DNA of 40,185 bases from an uncultured Verrucomicrobiota bacterium (GCA_913047795.1 CAJWTS010000036.1:1-40185), one strand, 5' to 3'. Shown: positions 1 through 8,804, counted from the stretch's first letter. The notes: generated from the letters alone by a model not told the origin. Numbers and translations are program-made.

Positions 1-951
1 CGGCTCGTCGCCCGGGCGCAAGCCGGGATCCGCGTGCTCTTCCTGTACGATGACCTGGGCTGCAACGGTACGCCGGCCAGCTTCTGGGAGCCCCTTCGCG
101 AAGCAGGGGCCCAGGTTAAAGGATTCAAACCGAACAAGGGCTGGGCCAACCGGCTGCGCATCAATTTTCGAAATCATCGCAAGATCCTCGTCGCGGACGG
201 CCGTGTCGCATTCGTCGGTGGTCTCAACATCGGAGATAAGTACCGCGGTGCCGACGAGCGGTTTGGAGCCTGGCGCGATACACACATGCGTTTGCACGGA
301 CCGACCGTGCAGGCCATTCAAATTTCGTTCATCGAGGACTGGAACTGGGCAGCCGGTGAAATACCGGAGCTCAACTGGGACCCCTGCCCGGCCCCGCACG
401 GCGACCATACCGTGCTGGTGGTGCCCACCGGTCCCGCCGATGACCTCGAGGTCTGCCACCTCCTTTTCCTGCGCGCGATCAATCTGTCAAAAAAGAGACT
501 CTGGATCACGAGCCCCTACTTCGTGCCGGACCATGCGGTGGTCGCGGCGCTGCAACTCGCAGCCCTGCGCGGCGTCGACGTCCGGATCTTGCTGCCGGAG
601 CGACCCGACCATCTGCTGGTCTATCTCTCGGCCTTCTCCTATTTCGACGAAATGCAGGCCGTGGGCGCCAAAATTTATCGCTATCAACCCGGATTCATGC
701 ACCAGAAGGTGTGGCTGATCGACGACGAAATCGCGCTGATCGGGACCGCCAACCTGGACAACCGATCCTTCTACCTGAATTTTGAAATGATGCTGGCCGT
801 CCGCGATCGCGATTTCGCGGGGGAGGTGGCGGCGATGCTCGAAAGCGATTTGGAACGTTGCCGCCCAATCGCGCCGGACGAATACCGCGATCAACCCACA
901 CTTTTCAAGGTCGCCGTCCGATTGGCACGCATCGCGTCGCCCCTGCAGTAG
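1..951 (+). CDS. Cardiolipin synthase / phospholipase D family protein (5' end missing)
   Basis: The reading frame is open from base 1, so the start lies outside the window and 316 residues are visible. Two HKD phosphodiesterase motifs are present: HRKILVAD (His codon at 175) followed by a GG-N stretch, and HQKVWLID (His codon at 700) followed by GTANLDNRSF. This pair is the catalytic signature of bacterial cardiolipin synthases, which join phosphatidyl groups at the inner membrane. The WRDTH and F-EDW motifs between them are typical of the ClsA/ClsB branch rather than of nucleases. The missing N-terminus would normally hold any membrane segments, so ClsA and ClsB cannot be told apart. The neighbouring gene, convergent with a 3-bp gap, is an endonuclease/exonuclease/phosphatase-family protein. 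In E. coli the clsB (ybhO) gene sits next to a member of the same family, ybhP, which favours a ClsB-like role (inference). Confidence 0.88.
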   Translation, partial: RLVARAQAGIRVLFLYDDLGCNGTPASFWEPLREAGAQVKGFKPNKGWANRLRINFRNHRKILVADGRVAFVGGLNIGDKYRGADERFGAWRDTHMRLHGPTVQAIQISFIEDWNWAAGEIPELNWDPCPAPHGDHTVLVVPTGPADDLEVCHLLFLRAINLSKKRLWITSPYFVPDHAVVAALQLAALRGVDVRILLPERPDHLLVYLSAFSYFDEMQAVGAKIYRYQPGFMHQKVWLIDDEIALIGTANLDNRSFYLNFEMMLAVRDRDFAGEVAAMLESDLERCRPIAPDEYRDQPTLFKVAVRLARIASPLQ

Positions 952-954
952 ACG

Positions 955-1710
955 CTATCCATGCGTGTGCAGAATGAAGTCCGCTATCAACGGCAAATGG
1001 TCACTTGCCACGCGCGAGACCCGGAGCCGGCAACGGCGAGACTGTACGCTTCGAATCGCTCCGCGATAGAAGATCTTGTCCAACGCGCCGCTCGGTGAGA
1101 GCGACGGATACGTTTTCACGTCGCGATGCGATCCGGACCGCCGTTCGGAGCAACTTCGAAACCCGAGTATCTCGGTGAACATGGGCCGAATACGTGTGCG
1201 CCAGTCGTTGAAATCACCCCCCACGATGCACGGCACGCCGTCCTGCAGCCCGGCAAACTCCTGCGACCGTACGAGCTGACCGATCTGGCGATCCCGTTCG
1301 CGTGCCGACAGTCCCAGGTGTAAATTGAACACCTCTAACTCGTAGGCTGTTCCGACCCGGCTCTGGACGGACAGGGTCGTATGCTGGCATCCGCGCCGTT
1401 TACGCGTGCCGACGGTCAGATCGATATTTCGTTCGCGAAGAATCGGAAATCGGCTGAACGTCGCGTTACCGTAGTACCCCTTGCGCAGGCTGACGTTGTG
1501 GCCCACGGCATGATGCGCATAGCCGAGCCGATCGGCCAGTTCCTCGGCCATGTGCATTTCACGCGAACGCGGGGCACCCTCGTCGACCTCCTGCAACAGC
1601 ACAACATGCGCGTCGTGATGCGCAAGGACCTGCTGGATACGGTCGGGGCGAAACCGCCGATCGAGCCCGATCGCCCGATGAATATTGTATGTCAATATGC
1701 GGATGTGCAT
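955..1710 (-). CDS. Endonuclease/exonuclease/phosphatase family protein (YbhP-like)
   Basis: This 251-residue protein has the EEP fold signature: N-terminal TYNIHRAIG (metal/phosphate-binding Asn), LLQEVDE (metal-binding Glu), NLHLG, GGDFNDW (Asp and Asn) and C-terminal SDHLPL (Asp-His pair). The family cleaves phosphodiesters in DNA, RNA or phospholipid head groups. No signal peptide or membrane segment is visible, so it is probably cytoplasmic. It converges on the cardiolipin synthase gene with a 3-bp gap, a pairing also seen as ybhP/clsB in E. coli; this hints at a phospholipid-linked role but does not prove one. The ATG is preceded only by a weak AAAGAG purine stretch. The family assignment is firm and the substrate is unknown. 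Confidence 0.85.
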   Translation of the reverse strand: MHIRILTYNIHRAIGLDRRFRPDRIQQVLAHHDAHVVLLQEVDEGAPRSREMHMAEELADRLGYAHHAVGHNVSLRKGYYGNATFSRFPILRERNIDLTVGTRKRRGCQHTTLSVQSRVGTAYELEVFNLHLGLSARERDRQIGQLVRSQEFAGLQDGVPCIVGGDFNDWRTRIRPMFTEILGFRSCSERRSGSHRDVKTYPSLSPSGALDKIFYRGAIRSVQSRRCRLRVSRVASDHLPLIADFILHTHG

Positions 1711-1724
1711 GCGCGGGAAAACTC

Positions 1725-1812
1725 TTTGACAGGATGAAAAATGAGCCGGTCAGAAATCTACATCTTGAGCATGATCCTGTTCATCCCGGCCAGGATCCCC
1801 TTCCCGGCCGGG
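1725..1812. repeat. Intergenic region with CAGGAT/ATCCTG repeats and a small inverted repeat
   Basis: The 166-bp gap between 1711 and 1876 holds no gene. CAGGAT occurs at 1730-1735 and 1791-1796, and its complement ATCCTG at 1774-1779; the last is followed by TTCATCC, which mirrors GGATGAA at 1732-1738. A separate inverted repeat, CCCGGCC at 1785-1791 and GGCCGGG at 1806-1812, could form a 7-bp stem and act as a weak terminator for the minus-strand gene that ends at 1877. The string resembles the degenerate 'ATCCTGTTCATCCTGTCA' text I recall from intergenic regions of several environmental bacteria; that link is from memory and unverified. Confidence 0.35.
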
Positions 1813-1876
1813 TGACGGGGATTGGCCCTTCCGAACCGCGTCCGATCACTTGCGTACACGATCCGGCGTGGTCCAA

Positions 1877-2134
1877 CTACGACTCGTCGCGCTCGCGCAG
1901 CAGGGCATCGCGCTCTTTGCGCAGCTCGTCCAGTTCGGCGAGAACCTGGTCCAGCTTAACCCCTTCCTGCTCGTTTGCGCGGTAGCGTTGGCGGTACGTA
2001 CGGTGCCGCAACTCCCTGGAGAAGATCTGGTCGTACGCCAATCGCACCCAGAAGAAGATGCACGTCGTGACGACGAAGAACTTCAGGAAGATCAGCAACG
2101 AATGGTCGAGCGGAAACATTGCTCCTGAATCCAT
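1877..2134 (-). CDS. Small membrane protein with C-terminal coiled coil
   Basis: This 85-residue protein is not recognised. Residues about 12-32 form one strongly hydrophobic membrane segment (LLIFLKFFVVTTCIFFWVRL). They are followed by a basic stretch (residues 42-52) and a charged heptad-like region (about 58-83, LDQVLAELDELRKERDALL) that should form a coiled coil in the cytoplasm. Such single-pass coiled-coil proteins often serve as scaffolds or complex subunits, but nothing here gives a function. The start is well supported by an AGGAGG ribosome binding site at 2141-2146, six bases before the ATG. It is divergent from uvrB, and the 170 bp between them must hold promoters for both. Confidence 0.7.
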   Translation of the reverse strand: MDSGAMFPLDHSLLIFLKFFVVTTCIFFWVRLAYDQIFSRELRHRTYRQRYRANEQEGVKLDQVLAELDELRKERDALLRERDES

Positions 2135-2304
2135 GTGGTGCCTCCTGAAAGCCTTATAAAATGCTCCCCTGTCAGTTCAAAGTCAAGACGACGGCACAGC
2201 CCCTGCTCGAGGCGACCGCCGAGCGTATCGGCGCGACGCGGAGCATGCTATTGCGCGCATGCCGCCGAACTGGCAAAATCAGGGGTTCGGATTATCCGAA
2301 AAAC

Positions 2305-4368
2305 ATGAAATCCGACTTCCAACTTGTTTCCGAGTTCGACCCCACCGGTGATCAGCCGGAGGCGATCGAAGCGCTTGTGCAAGGCCTGGACGCCGGCGAG
2401 CGATTCCAGGTCCTCGAAGGCGTAACGGGCTCGGGCAAGACCTTCACAATGGCAAACGTCATCGCCCGCCGCGGGTGCCCCACGCTGGTGATCTCGCACA
2501 ACAAGACGCTGGCGGCCCAGCTCTATAACGAGATGAAGGGTTTCTTCCCGCATAACGCGGTGGAGTTCTTTATCAGTTACTACGATTACTACCAGCCCGA
2601 GGCCTATATTCCCCAGACCGATACCTACATCGAAAAAGACGCGTCCATCAACCAGGAGATCGAGCGCCTGCGACTGTCGGCAACCAATTCGATGATGTAT
2701 CGCCAGGACGTGATTATCGTGGCCTCCGTTTCCTGCATCTATGGCCTCGGCTCGCCCGAGGACTATCGCGAGATGCTGGTCGAGGTCCAACGCGGGCAGG
2801 AACTCGAACGCGACAGCCTGTTGCATCAACTGGTGGACATTCAGTATACCCGCAACGATTTCGAACCCGGGCCGGGGACCTTCCGTGTGCGCGGCGACCT
2901 GGTCGATATTTTTCCGGCCTACTCCACGTCCGGCCTTCGGCTGGCCTTCTTTGGTGATGAGATTGAGTCGATCGCGAGCATCGATGTGGCGACCGGGTCC
3001 GTCGATCAGCCATTGGAGCGGGCCATGATTTCGCCGGCCAAGCATTTTGTTATGCCGCACGACCGCATCGAGCAGGCGACGGGGCGCATCCTTGAAGAAC
3101 TCGACGATCGCGTGGCGTGGTTCGAGTCCTGCGGCAAACTGCTCGAAGCGCAACGCATCAAGATGCGAACGATGTATGACATCGAAATGATGAAAGAAGT
3201 CGGCTACTGCTCCGGCATCGAGAACTATTCGCGACACCTCAGCGGAAGGGCGGCCGGTGAAGCGCCGTATACGCTGCTCGACTACTTTGACGGCGAGTTC
3301 CTGACCATCATGGATGAGTCCCACGTTTCGGTGCCCCAGGTACGTGGCATGTACAACGGTGACCAGGCGCGCAAGGGCACACTGGTTGAGCACGGCTTCC
3401 GATTGCCTTCCGCATTAGACAACCGGCCGCTCAATTTCGACGAGTTTCGGAGAAAGACAGGCAAGATCGTCTTCACCAGCGCGACACCGAGCCCGACCGA
3501 CATCGAAATTTCGTCCCGCGTGGTACAACAAGTGATCCGGCCGACCGGCCTCGTTGATCCGCCGGTCGTGATACGACCGCTTGACGGTCAGATCGACGAC
3601 CTGATGGAGGAAGTCCGCACCGGCGCGGAAAACGGCACCCGGGTACTCGTTACGGCCCTGACCAAGCGCACGTCCGAAGACCTTGCGGACTATCTGAAGC
3701 AAGCCGGCCTGCGCGTTGAATATTTGCACTCCGACATCACCGCGCTCGATCGTGTTGACATTCTGCGCCGCCTGCGTGAAGGCGCGTTCGATTGCCTCGT
3801 GGGCGTCAACCTGCTGCGCGAGGGCCTGGACCTGCCGGAGGTCGCGCTCGTCGCCGTGCTGGATGCCGACAAGGAAGGGTTTCTGCGATCCGAGACATCC
3901 TTGATTCAACTCGCCGGGCGCGCGGCGCGGCATATCGACGGGCGCGCCATTCTATATGCCGACAAGGTAACGGATTCGATGCAGCGCATGCTCGACCGAA
4001 CCAACGACCGGCGCGAGCGCCAACTGGAATACAATCGCGTCAACGACATCACGCCGCGCAGCATCAAGCGCGCGATCCGCGAGTCACTCCCCATCATGTA
4101 CGATTCACGGAAAGAGAACGACTCGATCGAGTCACGCATCGTGGCCGAGAGCGGCGTCTCGTACGACATCCACCAGGTCCTGGGCGAAATGGAAAAGGAG
4201 ATGCTGGAAGCCGCCGAAGCACTCGAGTTCGAGCGCGCAGCCATCTTGCGCGACCAGATTCACGAACTGAAACATTCCGAAGAGTACAACGACGAACGCC
4301 GGAAAAAGCAGCCGTCCGGCGGCCGCAAGGAACCGCACACGAAAGCGAAGAAGGCAGGGAGCAAGTAG
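2305..4368 (+). CDS. uvrB: Excinuclease ABC subunit UvrB
   Basis: UvrB is the damage-verifying helicase of nucleotide excision repair; it is loaded by UvrA and recruits UvrC. The Walker A motif GVTGSGKT is at residues 39-46. The beta-hairpin region YYDYYQPEAYIPQTDTYIE is at about 95-115, the DESH Walker B box in mid-protein, the helicase motif QLAGRAAR in the second RecA domain, and a C-terminal UVR domain (EAAEALEFERAAILRDQIHEL) that contacts UvrC. I place the start at the ATG at 2305 (687 residues) because MKSDFQLVSEFDPTGDQPEA matches the family N-terminus. An in-frame ATG at 2161 would add 48 residues without UvrB character. There is no strong ribosome binding site at 2305. A weak promoter-like pair, TTGCGC (2251) and CAAAAT (2274) with a 17-bp spacer, lies just upstream and would exclude the longer start. 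No uvrA or uvrC is nearby. Confidence 0.97.
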   Translation: MKSDFQLVSEFDPTGDQPEAIEALVQGLDAGERFQVLEGVTGSGKTFTMANVIARRGCPTLVISHNKTLAAQLYNEMKGFFPHNAVEFFISYYDYYQPEAYIPQTDTYIEKDASINQEIERLRLSATNSMMYRQDVIIVASVSCIYGLGSPEDYREMLVEVQRGQELERDSLLHQLVDIQYTRNDFEPGPGTFRVRGDLVDIFPAYSTSGLRLAFFGDEIESIASIDVATGSVDQPLERAMISPAKHFVMPHDRIEQATGRILEELDDRVAWFESCGKLLEAQRIKMRTMYDIEMMKEVGYCSGIENYSRHLSGRAAGEAPYTLLDYFDGEFLTIMDESHVSVPQVRGMYNGDQARKGTLVEHGFRLPSALDNRPLNFDEFRRKTGKIVFTSATPSPTDIEISSRVVQQVIRPTGLVDPPVVIRPLDGQIDDLMEEVRTGAENGTRVLVTALTKRTSEDLADYLKQAGLRVEYLHSDITALDRVDILRRLREGAFDCLVGVNLLREGLDLPEVALVAVLDADKEGFLRSETSLIQLAGRAARHIDGRAILYADKVTDSMQRMLDRTNDRRERQLEYNRVNDITPRSIKRAIRESLPIMYDSRKENDSIESRIVAESGVSYDIHQVLGEMEKEMLEAAEALEFERAAILRDQIHELKHSEEYNDERRKKQPSGGRKEPHTKAKKAGSK

Positions 4369-4440
4369 ACGGGATCGTCGTGCCGGGCGCCCTGCTCTCC
4401 ATGTTCGCGACCTGGCGGCTCGAACCCCAACGGATCCAGG

Positions 4441-5127
4441 TCAGCCCTGCCCGTAATACGCGTCGGGGCCGTGCTTGCGGCGGTAGTGCTTGTCGAGGAT
4501 GTGATCGGCCAACGGTGGCGTATCGCCGGCCTGAAACGTACCCAGCGCCATCTCCGCCACGGCCTCGAGAGCGATGCTGTTGCGCACGGCGTCGCCGACA
4601 TCCTGCCCCCAGGTGAACGGCGCGTGGCCGGTAAGCAACACGGCCGGCATGGCCTGCGGGTCCAGCTCCGCAAAGCGTTCGATAATGACTTCGCCCGTAT
4701 TCCCTTCGTAATCGGCGGCCACCTCCTCTTCCGTCAGCAACCGCGCCACGGGAACCGTTCCGTGAAAATGATCTGCATGCGTCGTGCCCAGGCAGGGAAT
4801 CTCTACGCCGGCCTGGCAGAACATGACCGCATGTTTGCTGTGCGTATGCGCAATACCACCGATGTCCGGAAAGGCCTTGAACAGTCGCACATGGGTCGGC
4901 GTGTCGGACGAGGGCTTGTAGTCGCCTTCGACGACCGCACCGTCCAGGTCGACGACGACCATCGCCTCCGGCGTCAGGTCGACATACGCGACCCCGCTGG
5001 GCTTGATGACAACCAGGCCCTCGCCGCGATCCATGCCGCTGGCATTGCCCCAGGTCAACGTGACCAACCCCTGTCGATCCAACTCCAGGTTGGCGTCACA
5101 GACTTCCCGTTTAAGTTCTTCAAGCAT
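4441..5127 (-). CDS. araD: L-ribulose-5-phosphate 4-epimerase
   Basis: This class II aldolase-family protein of 228 residues interconverts L-ribulose-5-phosphate and D-xylulose-5-phosphate. The zinc ligands His94 and His96 lie in HTHSKHA and His168 in LLTGHAPF, with Asp75 matching the conserved metal-site Asp. The N-terminal TWGNAS and IKPSG motifs bind the phosphate. The length matches E. coli AraD (231 residues). It is downstream of araB on the same strand with a 100-bp gap, so the two probably form a unit for pentose use. The isomerase araA is absent here. The related UlaF/SgbE epimerases share these motifs, so L-ascorbate-type pathways cannot be excluded, but the araB neighbour favours AraD. 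Confidence 0.9.
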   Translation of the reverse strand: MLEELKREVCDANLELDRQGLVTLTWGNASGMDRGEGLVVIKPSGVAYVDLTPEAMVVVDLDGAVVEGDYKPSSDTPTHVRLFKAFPDIGGIAHTHSKHAVMFCQAGVEIPCLGTTHADHFHGTVPVARLLTEEEVAADYEGNTGEVIIERFAELDPQAMPAVLLTGHAPFTWGQDVGDAVRNSIALEAVAEMALGTFQAGDTPPLADHILDKHYRRKHGPDAYYGQG

Positions 5128-5227
5128 TGTGCTCAGCCCTCATCCCCTCCGCCTTCGTTCCCCTGGCGGCATTCGGTTCCACTCTCCGCGAAGCCTATCC
5201 GCCCCGCACATGCATCGCGCATCCCCA

Positions 5228-6922
5228 TTACCGCTGCCGTTCCCGAATGGCGATCAGGTCTTTCATGACATGATTCAGCGATCCTGGCGATTCCCTCGTT
5301 CCGAACGCGTCGTGCAGGGTGCTGTAAATCGCATATAGCTCTTTGTAGATACCCCCGTTTTCGGGATCCGGCTCGTACGCTTCAGGCTGCACGGCGCATA
5401 CCGCCGCCTGGACCTCCGCCAATGTTCGATAGCCACTGGCGTCCGCCCCGGCCGCGCAGGCACCGAAAATCGCAGCTCCAAGCGCGCAGGTCTGCTCGCT
5501 ACGCGATACCTTGATGGGGCGATTCGTGATGTCGGCGTAGATCTGCATCAGGAGCGGATTCTTCGTCGCCAGGCCGCCACCCGTCATGATTTCATTGATC
5601 GGCACGCCGTACTCCTCGATTCGCTTGATAATCGTCAGCGCACCAAAGGCGGTTGCCTCGATCAAGGCGCGATAAATCTCGTGCGCTTCCGTATGCAGGG
5701 ACTGCCCCAGGATAAGCCCGCTCAAGCGCGGATCGATCAGGACCGTCCGATTGCCGTTGTTCCAATCCAGGGCAAGCAATCCGTGCGCGCCGGGTTTCTG
5801 CGCGGAAGCGGCATCGCCCAATCCGTGAAACTTGTCGTCCGCACTGTCGCCGTAACTATCCGGGACGAGGTGATTGACGAACCACAAGAAGATATCGCCG
5901 ACGGCGGACTGTCCGGCCTCAATGCCGTAAAAACCGGGCAGGATGGACCCATCCACAATGCCGCACACACCCGGTATATCGGCCAACTCCTTGCTGCTAT
6001 CCATGACCATCATGTCGCAGGTGCTTGTGCCGAGAATCTTGACCAGCACACCCTCTCCGATTCCTGATCCGACAGCGCCCATGTGCGCATCGAACGCGCC
6101 GACCGCGATCGCGGTGCCGGCGTTGAGCCCGAGCTTCGCGGCCCACTCTTCCGAAAGGTTTCCGGCGAGCGTGTCGGACGTATACGCTTTTTCGTACAGT
6201 CGCCCGCGCAGGTCGGCGAGCGCAGGGTCCAGTTGGCCGAGAAACTCGACGTCCGGCAGGCCACCCCAGGCGTCGCAGTACATGGCCTTGTGGCCGGCCG
6301 CGCAAACGCCGCGCTTGAGTGCATCGGGCGACGTATTGCCCGCCAACAGCGCGGGTATGTAGTCACAATGTTCGACAAAGGAATGTGCGGCCGCGAACAC
6401 CTCGGGGTCGATGTTCTTGCAGTGCAGGACCTTGCTCCAAAACCATTCGGATGAGTACGTGCCCCCGCACTTGTCCAGGTATTGCGGTCGAATCTCCGCC
6501 GCCAGTTTCGTTATCTTCTCGGCCTCATCCGCGCCGGTGTGATCCTTCCACAGCCATGCCATCGCGTTCGGATTATCTTTGAACTCGGGCAGCAAGCCCA
6601 GGGGTGTACCCTTGGCATCCACCGGCAGCGGCGTGCTGCCCGTTGTATCGACTCCGATGCCGACGATATCCGCCGGGTCGAATTTCTTCACCGCCTCCTT
6701 CGCCTGTTCAACCGCGCCGGTCACCACGGCAACCAGCCCGTCCAGGTAGTCCTGCGGATTCTGGCGGGCCACGTTGGGATCCTTCTCGTCGAGCAGAACC
6801 CCGGCCTCGCCGGAGGGGTAATCAAAAACGACGCTGCCGACCTCGTTGCCATCCTCGAGGTCCACAATCAACGACCGGCACGAATTCGTGCCAAAATCCA
6901 ATCCAAGGGCGTAGCGACTCAT
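5228..6922 (-). CDS. araB: Ribulokinase (FGGY carbohydrate kinase)
   Basis: This 564-residue FGGY kinase phosphorylates L-ribulose with ATP; E. coli AraB has 566 residues. The N-terminal ATP-binding element is ALGLDFGTNSCRSLIVD, and the second-domain phosphate loop includes LGTSTCDMMV and MTGGGLATKNPLLMQ. The ribulokinase-type TTGSTPLPVD and GGTYSSEWFWSK regions are present. I chose the ATG at 6922 because AGGAG lies 4-5 bases upstream and the ALGLDFGTNS block begins four residues in; a longer frame to 7018 adds only unrelated residues. It is followed by araD on the same strand after 100 bp. The divergent 166-bp gap to mutM should carry its promoter, but I found no recognisable AraC-type operator. 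Confidence 0.93.
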   Translation of the reverse strand: MSRYALGLDFGTNSCRSLIVDLEDGNEVGSVVFDYPSGEAGVLLDEKDPNVARQNPQDYLDGLVAVVTGAVEQAKEAVKKFDPADIVGIGVDTTGSTPLPVDAKGTPLGLLPEFKDNPNAMAWLWKDHTGADEAEKITKLAAEIRPQYLDKCGGTYSSEWFWSKVLHCKNIDPEVFAAAHSFVEHCDYIPALLAGNTSPDALKRGVCAAGHKAMYCDAWGGLPDVEFLGQLDPALADLRGRLYEKAYTSDTLAGNLSEEWAAKLGLNAGTAIAVGAFDAHMGAVGSGIGEGVLVKILGTSTCDMMVMDSSKELADIPGVCGIVDGSILPGFYGIEAGQSAVGDIFLWFVNHLVPDSYGDSADDKFHGLGDAASAQKPGAHGLLALDWNNGNRTVLIDPRLSGLILGQSLHTEAHEIYRALIEATAFGALTIIKRIEEYGVPINEIMTGGGLATKNPLLMQIYADITNRPIKVSRSEQTCALGAAIFGACAAGADASGYRTLAEVQAAVCAVQPEAYEPDPENGGIYKELYAIYSTLHDAFGTRESPGSLNHVMKDLIAIRERQR

Positions 6923-7044
6923 GGCTCCTGTAACTCCTGTCTGTTCTTGTCTGATTCGATCAAAAATGCACGATAGGTCGCAGCGGTTCCACGAACGGCA
7001 AGCAACGACTGCATGCAAGATACAAGATACCGACCGGACTGTGC

Positions 7045-7061
7045 AAGGTGGGGCTCACCTT
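7045..7061 (+). other. Short perfect hairpin upstream of mutM
   Basis: AAGGTG (7045-7050) and CACCTT (7056-7061) form a 6-bp perfect stem with a 5-base loop, 27 bases before the mutM start. It could be part of the mRNA leader or a small operator. No T-run follows, so it is unlikely to be a terminator. A 7-bp tandem repeat, CAAGATA twice at 7016-7029, lies just upstream. Both may be chance. Confidence 0.25.
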
Positions 7062-7088
7062 TTGTCGCAGCGCTAAAAAGATAGAACC

Positions 7089-7922
7089 ATGCCCGAACTC
7101 CCCGAAGTTGAGACCGTTGTCAGTGATTTGCAGGCTGCCGGTATCGTGGGCCGTCGTGTATTGGAGGCCCGGGTGCGCTGGCAGCGCACGATCGCAACCC
7201 CTTCCGCACAGGCCTTCGTCCGGCGGATCCGCAATCAACGTATCGACGTCATTAGCCGCCGGGCCAAGTATATCGTGATGCGCCTCTCCGGCGGGGATAC
7301 CCTCCTGATCCATCTGCGCATGACCGGTCGGTTGACGCTGACCTCCGGGAAGGTCCCCCGTGATCCACACGAGCATGTCGTTCTGCGGCTGGATGACGAT
7401 TCGGTCCTGCGTTATCACGACACGCGCAAATTCGGGCGGTGGTATTTGCTGACGGATGCCTCGCATAAACTGGACGCGCTGGGACCCGAGCCGCTTGAAG
7501 CGTCATTCACGGGCCGACGATTCGCGGAGCGTTTGGCCGGACGATTCGGCGCACTCAAACCGCTGCTTCTCAACCAGGCCTTTATCGCGGGGCTCGGCAA
7601 CATCTACGTCGATGAAGCCCTCTGGGACGCGAAGCTACACCCCGAGCAATCTGCCGGTCACCTGAAGCCGGCGCAGGTCCAGGCGCTCTACCGGGGTATC
7701 CGCAAAGTGCTGCGGCGCGGCATCCGCAATCTCGGCACGAGCCTGGGTGACGGCGATACGAATTTCTACAGCGTGGGTGGTCGACGTGGCCGCGCCCAGG
7801 ACCAGCTGCGCGTCTTTCGGCGTACCGGCGATCCCTGTCCACGCTGCCGCGCCCCGATCAAGCGCATCATCGTCGGCCAGCGCAGCACACATCTCTGCCC
7901 GCGTTGCCAGATCGCGCGATAG
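7089..7922 (+). CDS. mutM: Formamidopyrimidine-DNA glycosylase (Fpg/MutM)
   Basis: This bifunctional glycosylase/AP lyase removes 8-oxoguanine and formamidopyrimidines from DNA. The catalytic N-terminus MPELPEVET is intact: Pro2 is the Schiff-base nucleophile and Glu3 the general acid. Lys60 in RRAKYIV corresponds to the conserved Lys57 of E. coli Fpg. The helix-two-turn-helix LLNQAFIAGLGNIYVDEALW and the C-terminal CPRC...CPRC zinc finger are both present. At 277 residues the length is normal (269 in E. coli). The ATG must be correct because Pro2 has to follow the initiator Met. It is divergent from araB and convergent with the PDZ protein gene. Together with nth, xth, recJ and uvrB it makes this window unusually rich in repair genes. 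Confidence 0.97.
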   Translation: MPELPEVETVVSDLQAAGIVGRRVLEARVRWQRTIATPSAQAFVRRIRNQRIDVISRRAKYIVMRLSGGDTLLIHLRMTGRLTLTSGKVPRDPHEHVVLRLDDDSVLRYHDTRKFGRWYLLTDASHKLDALGPEPLEASFTGRRFAERLAGRFGALKPLLLNQAFIAGLGNIYVDEALWDAKLHPEQSAGHLKPAQVQALYRGIRKVLRRGIRNLGTSLGDGDTNFYSVGGRRGRAQDQLRVFRRTGDPCPRCRAPIKRIIVGQRSTHLCPRCQIAR

Positions 7923-7973
7923 GATCCGCTCCCTCCCATGCACCCCGGACGCGGTGCGTCACAGGCCAGGCAC

Positions 7974-8687
7974 TCAGGTATTGCGCCCGCTCGGCCGCTT
8001 GGCCTTGGGAACCTGCGGCGCGTGTTTATCAAGCCAGCGCTTGAAGAATTCCTCACGCCGAACGTCGACCGGAGGATCGTTGGGCATATCCGGACGCGCG
8101 CCGAGTTTGACCATACGCTCAATCGTCGTGCTGCCGAACCAGGTCAACAGGCGCACCTCGGTGCCGGGTCGCTTACCGCCGATGTACTCGATCAAGTCCC
8201 GCAGCGTAAAGTTCTCCTTGTTGCACCGCCGGTTATCAATGAACAGAATCTGCTCCGCCTGCTTTACGCCGAAGGCCTGCGCCGCGTGATTGGGCAAGAC
8301 ATTCTGAATGATAATGGGGTCGTAGGTCTCGCCTTCGTGCGTGACGGATCCGATATTGCCCTGTCGCAAACTAACCCCGAGGAACCCGCGTTTCTCGACA
8401 AACACGTGCCGGCTAACCACCGCCCAGAGCACTCGCTTGCATCGATAGCGAACCTCCGGATCCGCCTCCAGCACGTAGGCTTCGAGCGCGGTGTCCAGGA
8501 CGTTATCCAGCTGCTCGTCGCCCAGGACAATCAATCCCGCAACCGCCGCCTCGCGCGCTTCCCAGTCGGGACCGCCGAGCTGGGCAACCAGCGCGGCCGC
8601 GGCGGACGGCTGGTTTGTCTCCGCCCGGACCGTCCATGCCGTGGTCGCCAGGCAAAGAATTACCAGCTTGATGAATTGACGTTTCAT
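7974..8687 (-). CDS. Secreted HEAT-like/PDZ domain protein
   Basis: This 237-residue protein begins with a Sec signal peptide (MKRQFIKLVILCLATTAWTV, likely cleaved near residue 23). Residues about 30-90 form helical HEAT-like repeats (DWEAREAAVAGLIVLGDEQL, then DPEVRYRCKRVLW). Residues about 100-205 look like a PDZ domain: GFLGVSL carboxylate loop, VLPNHAAQAFGVKQAEQILFI, then LIEYIGGKRPGTEVRL. PDZ domains bind protein C-termini or substrates. No protease domain is attached, so it may be an adaptor or a degenerate relative of DegP/CtpA-type proteins. A lone Cys in NRRCNK lies at the start of the peptide-binding helix. The ATG at 8687 gives a good signal peptide and has GAGACGAG upstream. It is divergent from uxaE. 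Confidence 0.7.
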   Translation of the reverse strand: MKRQFIKLVILCLATTAWTVRAETNQPSAAAALVAQLGGPDWEAREAAVAGLIVLGDEQLDNVLDTALEAYVLEADPEVRYRCKRVLWAVVSRHVFVEKRGFLGVSLRQGNIGSVTHEGETYDPIIIQNVLPNHAAQAFGVKQAEQILFIDNRRCNKENFTLRDLIEYIGGKRPGTEVRLLTWFGSTTIERMVKLGARPDMPNDPPVDVRREEFFKRWLDKHAPQVPKAKRPSGRNT

Positions 8688-8762
8688 GCTCGTCTCGTTA
8701 AGGATCACGTCGCGCGCCCCGCTCCACGAGGAACCGGACAGGCGAGCTAGAACCTAACATAG

Positions 8763-8781
8763 CGTCGCCGGGATTGCGACG
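8763..8781. repeat. Inverted repeat in the uxaE leader
   Basis: CGTCGC (8763-8768) and GCGACG (8776-8781) are perfect 6-bp arms separated by 7 bases, 23 bases upstream of the uxaE start. It could be a regulator half-site pair or a leader hairpin. No regulator gene is adjacent, so the role is open. Confidence 0.25.
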
Positions 8782-8804
8782 GGGAACCCGCCGAAGGAAA
8801 GAAA

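Noticed and set aside
1726..1731. Perfect TTGACA as a -35 box
   Set aside because: No -10 box at suitable spacing and no plus-strand gene downstream.
2161..2304. 48-residue N-terminal extension of UvrB
   Set aside because: No family similarity, and a promoter-like pair lies inside it; the ATG at 2305 gives the normal UvrB start.
2248..3393. Long open frame antisense to uvrB (and similar ones opposite pyrC, arsM and nrdA)
   Set aside because: High GC content produces long antisense frames. The sense genes have full family motifs and the antisense products have none.
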